Origin: CAXBCP01 sp963974055
Lineage (GTDB): Bacteria > Pseudomonadota > Alphaproteobacteria > MPNO01 > UBA830
DNA: 5,098 nucleotides
Assembly: GCA_963974055.1 (NCBI GenBank)
Contig: CAXBCP010000083.1
Location: forward strand, 1 to 5,098
Reading direction: 5' to 3'
How positions within the stretch are numbered: the first letter of the stretch is position 1; each line of letters starts with the position of its first letter. Positions 1 to 5,098 of this stretch are shown in pieces. The notes beneath the pieces were generated by a model that was given only the letters and a program-made list of their open reading frames with translations, did not search any database and was not told the DNA's origin. The translations under genes and the position numbers were made by a program.

Positions 1-6
1 GCCGCG

Positions 7-1167
7 TCAGTCCGTCAGGTCGTCCCACAGCTCTTTGACGCGCGAGAAAAAGCCTTCGGATTCGGGGCTGGTGGTCGACTGGCCCTTGGCCGGTTTTTCG
101 CCCTGGAATTCGCGCAGCAATTCTTCCTGGCGCTTGGACAGGTTGACCGGCGTTTCGACATTGACGTCGATATACATATCGCCGCGGGCCTGGCTGCGCA
201 GGATCGACATGCCCTTGCCGCGCAGCCGGAACTGGTGGCCGGCCTGGGTGCCCTTGGGCACGGTGACCTTGGCGCGCTTGCCTTCGATGGTCGGCACTTC
301 GACCGAACCGCCGAGCGCCGCCGTCGCCATCGGGATCGGCACGCGCAGATGCAGATCCGCGCCGTCGCGCTGGAACATGCGGTGCGGCGCGACCGCCACG
401 AAAATGTACAAATCGCCCGTCTGGCCGCCCATAGATCCCGCCTCTCCTTCGCCGGAGAGCCGGATGCGGGTGCCGTCCTCGACCCCCGCCGGGATGGTGA
501 CCTTGAGCGTCTTTTCCTTGCGCACGCGGCCCTGGCCGCCGCAGCTGCCGCACGGGTCCTCGATCGTCTGTCCCGCACCGTTGCAGGTCGGGCAGGTGCG
601 TTCGATGGTGAAAAAGCCCTGCTGGGCGCGCACCTTGCCGCGGCCCTGGCAGGCGCCGCAGGTCGACGGGTGCGATCCCTTGGCCGCGCCCGAGCCGTTG
701 CAGTCGGTACAGCCGACGGCCGTCGGCACGCGGATCTGGGTTTCGCGTCCCTGGAATGCATCTTCCAGGCTGATCTGCATGTTGTAGCGAAGATCGGCGC
801 CGTGGGCGGCGCCCGGCCGGCCGCGATTGCCGCCGCGTCCGCCGCCGCCGAAATCGCCGAACATTTCGTCGAAGATATCGGCAAAGCCGCCGCCGCCGAA
901 CCCGAATCCGCCGCCGCCCTGGCCGGCGCCCGGCCCGCCGCCTTCGAACGCGGCATGGCCGAACTGGTCGTAGGCGGCGCGTTTGTCGGGATCTTTCAGG
1001 ACGTCATAGGCCTCGTTCGCTTCCTTGAACTTGGCTTCCGCGGTCGCATCGTCGGGATTGCGGTCGGGGTGGTATTTCATCGCGAGCTTGCGATAGGCGC
1101 TTTTCAGCGCCGCGTCGTCTGCGCCGCGATCGACCCCCAGGGTCTCGTAAAAATCAGGTTTCGCCAT
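7..1167 (-). CDS. dnaJ: Chaperone protein DnaJ (Hsp40 co-chaperone)
   Basis: This is the cytoplasmic co-chaperone that binds unfolded clients, hands them to DnaK and stimulates its ATPase. The 386-residue protein has the full class I layout. The J domain covers about residues 5-70 with the HPD triad at 33-35. A Gly/Phe-rich linker follows at about 74-119. The zinc-binding domain has four CxxCxGxG repeats (Cys 153/156, 170/173, 192/195 and 206/209), and two C-terminal beta domains span about 215-345. The tail ends in SPESEGFFSRVKELWDDL, an ending I associate with alphaproteobacterial DnaJ. All eight zinc ligands are present and the length is usual for the family. The ATG is supported by an AAAAGGGG Shine-Dalgarno (1177-1184) 9 nt upstream and by MAKPDFYETLGV, the normal N-terminus. 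It lies 110 bp downstream of dnaK on the same strand and is very likely co-transcribed. The glycine-rich linker makes a low-complexity GCC/CCG stretch at about 830-930. Nothing looks broken. Confidence 0.98.
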   Translation of the reverse strand: MAKPDFYETLGVDRGADDAALKSAYRKLAMKYHPDRNPDDATAEAKFKEANEAYDVLKDPDKRAAYDQFGHAAFEGGGPGAGQGGGGFGFGGGGFADIFDEMFGDFGGGGRGGNRGRPGAAHGADLRYNMQISLEDAFQGRETQIRVPTAVGCTDCNGSGAAKGSHPSTCGACQGRGKVRAQQGFFTIERTCPTCNGAGQTIEDPCGSCGGQGRVRKEKTLKVTIPAGVEDGTRIRLSGEGEAGSMGGQTGDLYIFVAVAPHRMFQRDGADLHLRVPIPMATAALGGSVEVPTIEGKRAKVTVPKGTQAGHQFRLRGKGMSILRSQARGDMYIDVNVETPVNLSKRQEELLREFQGEKPAKGQSTTSPESEGFFSRVKELWDDLTD

Positions 1168-1192
1168 TGCTCAACGCCCCTTTTTCAACGAA

Positions 1193-1220
1193 CGCACCGG
1201 TGCTGGCGGGCACCGGTGCG
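1193..1220 (-). repeat. Perfect 11-bp inverted repeat (RNA hairpin) between dnaK and dnaJ
   Basis: The arms CGCACCGGTGC (1193-1203) and GCACCGGTGCG (1210-1220) are exact reverse complements around a 6-nt loop, so a dnaK-dnaJ transcript would form a very stable 11-bp hairpin. Each arm also contains the perfect palindrome GCACCGGTGC. At the DNA level this is therefore two identical palindromes 16 bp apart, centre to centre. On the coding (minus) strand it is followed by an A-rich stretch and the dnaJ ribosome binding site, not a U-run, so it is not a standard terminator. The hairpin ends about 8 nt before the Shine-Dalgarno. Plausible roles are protecting the 3' end of a dnaK mRNA, partial attenuation, or setting the DnaK:DnaJ ratio. 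All of these are inference. Confidence 0.8.
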
Positions 1221-1227
1221 CGATCGT

Positions 1228-1273
1228 CGAACGTGTTCGCGTAATCGGACTGCCTTTTTTTGCCCCAAGGCAA
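1228..1273 (-). other. Rest of the dnaK-dnaJ spacer: short palindromes, no gene
   Basis: The stretch just after the dnaK stop holds two small inverted repeats. One is TTGCC-CCAA-GGCAA (1260-1273 on the plus strand), a 5-bp stem with a 4-nt loop. It partly overlaps an alternative pairing, TGCCTT (1251-1256) with AAGGCA (1267-1272). The other is CGAAC-GT-GTTCG (1228-1239). In the direction of dnaK transcription the first is followed by a run of A, not U, so it does not look like an intrinsic terminator, and read-through into dnaJ is expected. These stems are short enough to be chance. Confidence 0.4.
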
Positions 1274-1277
1274 CCAA

Positions 1278-3230
1278 TCAGGCCGATTTGTCCTTCGGCT
1301 GGTCGTCGTCGACCTCTTCGAAGTCGGCATCGACCACGTTGGGGTCTTCGCCGCCGCTGCCGGATGCGTCGCCGGCGTCGCCCATGTCTTCGCCGCCCAT
1401 GTCCATGCCCGCCGCAGCTTCTTCCTGCTGCGACTTGTACAGGGCTTCGCCGAGCTTCTGGGCGGCCTGGGCCAGCGTCTCGGTCTTGGCGGTGATCGCC
1501 GCGACATCGTCGCCTTCCAGGGCGGACTTGAGATCCGCGATGGCGTCTTCGATGGCCGTCTTGTCTTCGGCCGACAGGGCATCGCCATGTTCGGTCATGG
1601 TCTTTTCGGTCGTGTAGATCAGACCGTCCGCCTGGTTGCGGGCTTCGACCGATTCACGGCGCGTCTTGTCGTCCGCCGCGTGCTGTTCGGCGTCCTTGAC
1701 CATGTTTTCGATATCCTCGTCCGACAGTCCGCCGGATGCCTGGATGCGAATGGTCTGTTCCTTGTTGGTCGCTTTGTCCTTGGCGCCGACATTCACGATG
1801 CCGTTGGCGTCGATGTCGAACGTGACCTCGACCTGCGGCACGCCGCGGGGTGCGGGCGGGATGCCGACCAGGTCGAACTGGCCGAGCAGCTTGTTGTCCG
1901 CCGCCATTTCGCGTTCGCCCTGGAACACCCGGATGGTGACCGCGTTCTGGGAATCCTCGGCGGTTGAAAAGACCTGGCTTTTCTTGGTCGGGATCGTGGT
2001 GTTGCGGTCGATCAGGCGGGTGAACACGCCGCCCAGCGTTTCGATGCCGAGCGACAGCGGCGTGACGTCGAGCAGCAGCACGTCCTTCACGTCGCCTTTC
2101 AGCACGCCGGCCTGGATGGCGGCCCCGATGGCGACAACCTCGTCCGGGTTGACGCCGCGATGGGGGTCGCGGCCGAAGAAGTTCTTCACCGTCTCGAGCA
2201 CCTTGGGCATGCGGGTCATGCCGCCGACCATGATGACCTCGTCGATTTCACCGGCGGTGACGCCGGCGTCTTTCAGCGCGGCCTTGCACGGCCCGACCGT
2301 GCGTTCGATCAGGTCGTCGACCAGCGCTTCGAGCTTGGCGCGGGTGAGTTTCAGGTTGAGATGCTTCGGGCCGTTCTGGTCGGCCGTGATGAACGGCAGG
2401 TTGACCTCGGTCTGGGACGAACCCGACAGTTCGATCTTCGCCTTTTCCGCAGCTTCCTTCAGGCGCTGCAGGGCAAGCTTGTCGTCGCGCAGGTCGATCG
2501 CGTTCTCTTTTTTGAACTCGTCGGCCAGGTAATCCATGATGCGCGCGTCGAAATCCTCGCCGCCGAGGAACGTGTCGCCGTTGGTGGATTTCACCTCGAA
2601 CACGCCGTCGCCGATTTCCAGGACCGAGACGTCGAAGGTGCCGCCGCCGAGGTCATAGACCGCGATGGTGCCGGCTTCCTTTTTCTCGAGCCCGTAGGCG
2701 AGCGCCGCGGCCGTCGGCTCGTTGATGATGCGGAGCACGTCGAGCCCGGCGATCTTGCCGGCGTCCTTGGTGGCCTGGCGCTGGGAGTCGTTGAAATAGG
2801 CCGGCACGGTGATGACCGCTTCGGTGACTTCCTCGCCGAGATGCGCCTCGGCGGTTTCCTTCATCTTCTGCAGGATGAAGGCGGAAACCTGGCTCGGCGA
2901 ATATTTCTCGTCGCGCGCTTCGATCCAGGCGTCGCCGTTATCGGCCTTGATGATGTTATAGGGCACCAGTTCCTGATCTTTCTTCGTCGTCGGGTCGTCG
3001 TAGGTACGACCGATCAGACGCTTGATCGCGAACAGGGTGTTTTCCGGGTTGGTAACGGCCTGGCGTTTCGCGGCCTGGCCGACAAGGCGCTCGTCGCCTT
3101 CGGCGAAAGCGACCATCGACGGCGTCGTGCGCGCGCCTTCCGAATTTTCAATGACGTGGGCTTCCCCACCTTCCATCACGGCAACGCACGAATTCGTGGT
3201 TCCGAGATCAATACCGATTGCTTTACCCAT
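1278..3230 (-). CDS. dnaK: Chaperone protein DnaK (Hsp70)
   Basis: This is the ATP-dependent cytoplasmic Hsp70 chaperone. It cycles on exposed hydrophobic peptide segments with DnaJ and GrpE, and in many proteobacteria it also controls the stability of the heat-shock sigma factor. The 650-residue length is normal. The nucleotide-binding domain (about 1-380) has phosphate-1 IGIDLGTTNS (5-14), Lys70, the INEPTAAALAYG segment (169-180), phosphate-2 DLGGGTFD (193-200, Thr198 equivalent to E. coli Thr199) and the adenosine motif VGGMTR (335-340). The conserved linker VLLLDVTPLSLG (384-395) leads into the beta-sandwich substrate domain (about 396-505), the helical lid, and a disordered acidic Met/Gly-rich tail with EEVDDD at 638-643. 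The ATG has a GAGG Shine-Dalgarno (3238-3241) at normal spacing and MGKAIGIDLGTTNS is the standard start. It is the first gene of the dnaK-dnaJ unit. No defects were seen. Confidence 0.99.
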   Translation of the reverse strand: MGKAIGIDLGTTNSCVAVMEGGEAHVIENSEGARTTPSMVAFAEGDERLVGQAAKRQAVTNPENTLFAIKRLIGRTYDDPTTKKDQELVPYNIIKADNGDAWIEARDEKYSPSQVSAFILQKMKETAEAHLGEEVTEAVITVPAYFNDSQRQATKDAGKIAGLDVLRIINEPTAAALAYGLEKKEAGTIAVYDLGGGTFDVSVLEIGDGVFEVKSTNGDTFLGGEDFDARIMDYLADEFKKENAIDLRDDKLALQRLKEAAEKAKIELSGSSQTEVNLPFITADQNGPKHLNLKLTRAKLEALVDDLIERTVGPCKAALKDAGVTAGEIDEVIMVGGMTRMPKVLETVKNFFGRDPHRGVNPDEVVAIGAAIQAGVLKGDVKDVLLLDVTPLSLGIETLGGVFTRLIDRNTTIPTKKSQVFSTAEDSQNAVTIRVFQGEREMAADNKLLGQFDLVGIPPAPRGVPQVEVTFDIDANGIVNVGAKDKATNKEQTIRIQASGGLSDEDIENMVKDAEQHAADDKTRRESVEARNQADGLIYTTEKTMTEHGDALSAEDKTAIEDAIADLKSALEGDDVAAITAKTETLAQAAQKLGEALYKSQQEEAAAGMDMGGEDMGDAGDASGSGGEDPNVVDADFEEVDDDQPKDKSA

Positions 3231-3253
3231 AATATTACCTCGTTATTTCGGCA

Positions 3254-3287
3254 GATTTCCGTGGCCCTGACGGCACCAGGGGAAATC
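3254..3287 (-). promoter_or_regulatory. Stem-loop in the dnaK 5' leader
   Basis: Read on the minus strand, GATTTCC (3287-3281) pairs perfectly with GGAAATC (3260-3254). Inside it CCTG pairs with CAGG, stacked on the 5' side and leaving a 5-nt bulge on the 3' side. A competing short stem GGGG-ATTT-CCCC (3290-3279) uses some of the same bases. The base of the stem is about 12 nt upstream of the dnaK Shine-Dalgarno, so it does not cover the ribosome site directly. It lies within the leader expected from the promoter at 3330-3358. Function is unknown. It lacks a recognisable ROSE or fourU thermometer pairing with the Shine-Dalgarno. Confidence 0.45.
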
Positions 3288-3329
3288 CCCCAAGGTTAGA
3301 AATGACTCATGAAGAGTGGATCGGTGGAT

Positions 3330-3358
3330 ATATAGGTAGCCGGGAGGGGTCTTACAAT
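3330..3358 (-). promoter_or_regulatory. Probable dnaK promoter, heat-shock sigma (RpoH)-like, overlapping a sigma-70-like site
   Basis: On the minus strand ATTG (3358-3355) is followed after 18 nt by CCTATAT (3336-3330). The alphaproteobacterial RpoH consensus, as I recall it, is about CTTG, 17-18 nt, CYTATnT, so this fits at all but the first base. The same DNA also reads TTGTAA, 17 nt, TATATA, a fair sigma-70-type site, so basal and heat-induced transcription could start at nearly the same place. Transcription would begin near 3323, giving a leader of roughly 90 nt. A CTTG further downstream (3294-3291) lacks a matching -10 element. No CIRCE inverted repeat was seen. Confidence 0.55.
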
Positions 3359-3361
3359 AGA

Positions 3362-3389
3362 TTAACGCCCCGAAATACCGTGTTATTTT
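3362..3389 (+). promoter_or_regulatory. Weak candidate promoter for the DUF1848 gene
   Basis: TTAACG (3362-3367), a 16-nt spacer and TATTTT (3384-3389) match the sigma-70 consensus at four of six bases in each box. The site faces the plus-strand gene at 3471 and would give a leader of about 75 nt. It is the best candidate found by eye in the divergent region, but matches this weak occur by chance. The -10 box falls between the half-sites of the inverted repeat at 3375-3404. Confidence 0.22.
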
Positions 3390-3404
3390 CGCAAAAACCG
3401 GTAT
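3375..3404. repeat. Inverted repeat ATACCG-N18-CGGTAT in the divergent dnaK/DUF1848 region
   Basis: ATACCG (3375-3380) and CGGTAT (3399-3404) are exact reverse complements separated by 18 nt. The location, between divergent genes and over the candidate plus-strand -10 box, is where an operator could lie, but 6-bp half-sites with this spacing are not strong evidence. Apart from this and the promoter and leader elements listed, the 240-bp gap (3231-3470) shows no gene. Confidence 0.25.
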
Positions 3405-3470
3405 GCGGCGGCGCCGGAACTGCGCGATTGCGTTAAACTGCTCTGTAAGTGTTTCCGGGACACCCCGACG

Positions 3471-4346
3471 ATGATCGTTTCCGCCAGCTACCGTACCGAT
3501 ATACCGGCGTTTTTCGCAGACTGGTTCCGCGCGCGTCTGGCGGCGGGCGCGGTCGAGGTCGCCAATCCCTATGGCGGCAAACCGTTCCGGGTTGCCCTGC
3601 GGGGGGACGGCGTCGACGGCTACGTGTTCTGGACCCGCAATGCCGCCCCCTTTGCCGATGCGTTCGACGATGTCGCCGCCCTGTCGCTGCCGTTTGTCGT
3701 GCAGTATACGATTACCGGCTATCCCCGCGCCCTCGACGCCCATACCCCGCGCCGCGAAGACGCCATTGCCCAGGTTGCGGCGCTGGCCGCCCGGTTCGGC
3801 GCGCGCGCCGTGGTCTGGCGCTACGACCCGGTGGTGATCACGTCGGTCACGGATGCTGGCTGGCACCGGCGAAATTTCGCCGATATCGCGCGCAAGCTGG
3901 CCGGTTCGGTCGATGAATGCGTGGTTTCGGCGGCCCATATCTATAAAAAGACCGAAAGACGGCTGAATATCGCCGCCGGGATCCATGAATTTACCTGGGA
4001 AGACCCCGATTGGGACCGGAAACGGGGTTTGCTGGGCGAATTATCCGAAATTGCGGCCGATAACGGTATCGGAACCGCCGTTTGCAGCCAGCCCGATGTC
4101 CTGTCCGCGACCCTGGGCGCCGCCGCCTGTATCGACGCGGCGCGGCTGTCGGACGTGGCGGGGTATGAGATCACGGCCCGCCGCAAGGGCAACCGGGACG
4201 GCTGCCTGTGCGCCGAAAGCCGCGATATCGGCGCCTACGATACCTGCGCCCATGGCTGCGCGTATTGCTATGCAGTATCCGATCACGGCCGCGCGGTGCA
4301 AAAATTGCGCGGGCTCACTGCCGCGCCGGAGAGATCTTCCCCGTGA
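3471..4346 (+). CDS. DUF1848 family protein with C-terminal radical-SAM-like cysteine cluster
   Basis: The product has 291 residues and its biochemical function is unknown. Family assignment rests on the opening MIVSASYRTDIPAFFADWF, then FWTRN (53-57), QYTITGYPR (78-86), VWRYDP (115-120), IYKKTERRL (157-165) and the ending with C245, C247, DIGAYDTC and CAHGCAYCYA. Cys259, Cys263 and Cys266 form CxxxCxxC, the pattern that holds a 4Fe-4S cluster in radical-SAM enzymes, but placed at the C-terminus; Cys205 and Cys220 may also matter. It looks cytoplasmic, with no signal peptide or membrane segment. The ATG is chosen because the family begins with this MI(V/I)SAS motif. The ribosome site is poor: the only GGGA lies in a small CGGG-ACAC-CCCG hairpin (3456-3467). 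The gene is divergent from dnaK and convergent with the next gene, so it is probably a single-gene unit. The last 13 residues look frameshifted (see findings). Family call confident; any enzymatic role is inference. Confidence 0.9.
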   Translation: MIVSASYRTDIPAFFADWFRARLAAGAVEVANPYGGKPFRVALRGDGVDGYVFWTRNAAPFADAFDDVAALSLPFVVQYTITGYPRALDAHTPRREDAIAQVAALAARFGARAVVWRYDPVVITSVTDAGWHRRNFADIARKLAGSVDECVVSAAHIYKKTERRLNIAAGIHEFTWEDPDWDRKRGLLGELSEIAADNGIGTAVCSQPDVLSATLGAAACIDAARLSDVAGYEITARRKGNRDGCLCAESRDIGAYDTCAHGCAYCYAVSDHGRAVQKLRGLTAAPERSSP

Positions 4347-4360
4347 CATGACCGGGGCGA

Positions 4361-4374
4361 TGCCGGCGCCGGCA
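4361..4374. repeat. 14-bp perfect palindrome in the convergent intergenic gap
   Basis: TGCCGGCGCCGGCA equals its own reverse complement. It sits between the 3' ends of the two converging genes. With no loop bases it can form only a strained hairpin, and GC-rich palindromes of this kind are common in such genomes. No T-run follows on either strand. It may help end transcription or mean nothing. Confidence 0.3.
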
Positions 4375-4389
4375 CACCGGGCATGCGCG

Positions 4390-4407
4390 ATTCCGCGTAA
4401 GCGGAAT
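4390..4407. terminator. Possible bidirectional hairpin between convergent genes
   Basis: ATTCCGC (4390-4396) and GCGGAAT (4401-4407) form a perfect 7-bp stem. In the plus-strand transcript the loop is GUAA, a stable GNRA-type tetraloop. It lies 43 bp after the DUF1848 stop and just 5 bp beyond the stop of the opposing gene, where terminators or 3'-end stabilising hairpins are expected. Neither strand has a U-tract after it, so it is not a classical intrinsic terminator and may act with Rho or only shield the ends. Confidence 0.4.
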
Positions 4408-4412
4408 ATGTC

Positions 4413-5060
4413 CTAGGAAACTTCTTTCTGCTTGGCGATCACGTCGTCGAGCAGGTTCCGGAGGTGGTCGGATCCGGAGCCTGCCTCGGGATCCCTGTTC
4501 CTCGCGTGGATGCAGGACTGGAACAGGATACGGGCGCGTTCCCAGGCGACGTCGCGCGCTTCCCCGTCGCCGAGCGCGTCCTGAATATCGCCGATGCCGT
4601 CCTGGGCGGCGGCCATCAGGTACAGCGCCATGTAGCTGCCGTCTGCGCCGTCATCGAGGAGTTCTGCGAGTTCGGTGTATATGTCGAGCGCGTCTCTCCA
4701 GTTTTCCATTTCCCGCAGCGTGAAGCCCCGGCTGTTGAGCTGGCTCGCTTCCATGAGGCGGAGTGCGACATGGTCGCCGGCGAGTTGGTGGGCCTGGCGG
4801 ATCATGGATGTTGCGGATTCCCGGGCCGCGAGCCCGCTGCTGTGTTCGCCGGCGGCTTCTTCGAGCGCCGCGAGCCGGTCAAACGCGCCATAGACACGAA
4901 TCCGTGCTTCGACCGCCTCCTGCCCTTCGCCGGGGATCCAGCGGCACAGTTCCGCGACGTTGCGGTAGGCCTCCAGAATTTCTTCTACGTCGGCGCGATC
5001 GGATTCCGCAGGTTTTCCGGCATTTCCCGAAGCCGGGCCGTTCTCTGATATTTCCGACAT
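4413..5060 (-). CDS. Hypothetical protein with TPR-like helical repeats
   Basis: I do not recognise a named family. The 215-residue product is acidic and mostly helical, without a signal peptide, membrane segment or obvious catalytic motif. Residues 1-22 are polar, rich in Ser, Gly and Glu, and probably disordered. From about 24 on it is a chain of amphipathic helices. Two stretches resemble tetratricopeptide repeats in the spacing of small and aromatic residues: about 102-135 (SRGFTLREMENWRDALDIYTELAEL) and about 146-182 (DIQDALGDGEARDVAWERARILFQ). That suggests a protein-binding scaffold. Cysteines at 39 and 183 are isolated. The start at 5058-5060 is preferred because AAAAGGG lies 7 nt upstream. 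An in-frame ATG at 5094-5096 would add 12 residues (MFFWLHIEKGTT) that read through this ribosome site and look non-coding. It converges on the DUF1848 gene and its own upstream region is outside the window. Confidence 0.82.
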   Translation of the reverse strand: MSEISENGPASGNAGKPAESDRADVEEILEAYRNVAELCRWIPGEGQEAVEARIRVYGAFDRLAALEEAAGEHSSGLAARESATSMIRQAHQLAGDHVALRLMEASQLNSRGFTLREMENWRDALDIYTELAELLDDGADGSYMALYLMAAAQDGIGDIQDALGDGEARDVAWERARILFQSCIHARNRDPEAGSGSDHLRNLLDDVIAKQKEVS

Positions 5061-5067
5061 GGTTGTG

Positions 5068-5074
5068 CCCTTTT
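5068..5074 (-). promoter_or_regulatory. Ribosome binding site that fixes the start of the TPR-like gene
   Basis: AAAAGGG on the minus strand, 7 nt upstream of the ATG at 5058-5060, is a good Shine-Dalgarno. It favours this start over the in-frame ATG at 5094-5096, for which the upstream sequence lies outside the window. Confidence 0.6.
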
Positions 5075-5098
5075 CAATATGCAACCAAAAGAACATAT

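Noticed and set aside
830..930. Repeated GCC/CCG units inside dnaJ as a DNA repeat array
   Set aside because: They are the glycine codons of the normal Gly/Phe-rich linker of DnaJ and have no regular unit length.
1251..1273. Hairpin next to a T-run after dnaK as an intrinsic terminator
   Set aside because: The T-run lies on the plus strand before the hairpin. In the dnaK transcript it is a run of A, so the orientation is wrong for termination.
235..1617. 460-codon open frame on the plus strand opposite dnaJ and the end of dnaK
   Set aside because: It runs antisense through dnaJ, the intergenic hairpin and the dnaK tail. Its product is Ala/Arg-rich low-complexity sequence with no domain, and DnaJ on the other strand is complete.
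3291..3294. CTTG upstream of dnaK as the -35 of a heat-shock promoter
   Set aside because: No CYTAT-like -10 occurs 16-18 nt downstream, and the leader would be very short. The site at 3330-3358 fits better.
2160..3299. 379-codon open frame on the plus strand opposite dnaK
   Set aside because: It is the antisense shadow of dnaK, produced by GC-rich codon use. Frames opposite dnaK have been misannotated as NAD-specific glutamate dehydrogenase in databases, and this one has that kind of composition. The minus strand has an unmistakable full-length DnaK.
3243..3986. 247-codon open frame on the minus strand over the dnaK leader and the DUF1848 gene
   Set aside because: It overlaps the dnaK promoter and leader and is antisense to a gene with clear family motifs. 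Its product has no recognisable domain.
3985..4416. 143-codon open frame on the plus strand inside and past the DUF1848 gene
   Set aside because: It is an out-of-frame overlap with Pro/Ala/Arg-rich composition. The DUF1848 frame carries the conserved cysteine motifs across the same bases.
4464..5048. 194-codon open frame on the plus strand opposite the TPR-like gene
   Set aside because: The minus-strand frame has a good ribosome binding site and a sensible helical protein with a polar start. The plus-strand frame has no comparable support and fits an antisense shadow, though neither belongs to a known family.

Overview
The window is GC-rich and gene-dense, and most probably comes from an alphaproteobacterial chromosome. 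The taxonomic call is inference. It rests on the DnaK tail (acidic, with an internal EEVDDD block followed by a short KDKSA end), the DnaJ tail (SPESEGFFSRVKELWDDL), a dnaK promoter that resembles alphaproteobacterial RpoH sites, and the type of DUF1848 protein present. No mobile element, CRISPR array, tRNA or rRNA was seen.

Layout. On the minus strand, reading right to left, dnaK (3230 to 1278) is followed after 110 bp by dnaJ (1167 to 7). This is the standard Hsp70/Hsp40 chaperone operon and both proteins look intact. A 240-bp divergent intergenic region (3231-3470) carries a probable heat-shock-type promoter and a leader hairpin for dnaK. From it a plus-strand gene (3471-4346) runs the other way, encoding a DUF1848 protein. 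This uncharacterised family ends in a cysteine cluster resembling the radical-SAM CxxxCxxC motif. A 66-bp convergent gap (4347-4412) with two inverted repeats separates it from a minus-strand gene (5060 to 4413) for a small acidic helical protein with TPR-like repeats and no recognised function.

How the genes relate. DnaK and DnaJ act together: DnaJ delivers clients and stimulates DnaK ATP hydrolysis. The nucleotide exchange factor GrpE is not in this window. The DUF1848 and TPR-like genes are transcribed separately, and nothing in the sequence ties them to chaperone function beyond adjacency.

Most worth checking: the C-terminal radical-SAM-like motif of the DUF1848 protein, which suggests a permuted barrel; a probable one-base frameshift in its last codons; and a perfect 11-bp hairpin, built of two identical palindromes, between dnaK and dnaJ. 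I see no evidence for a wholly new multi-gene system here.
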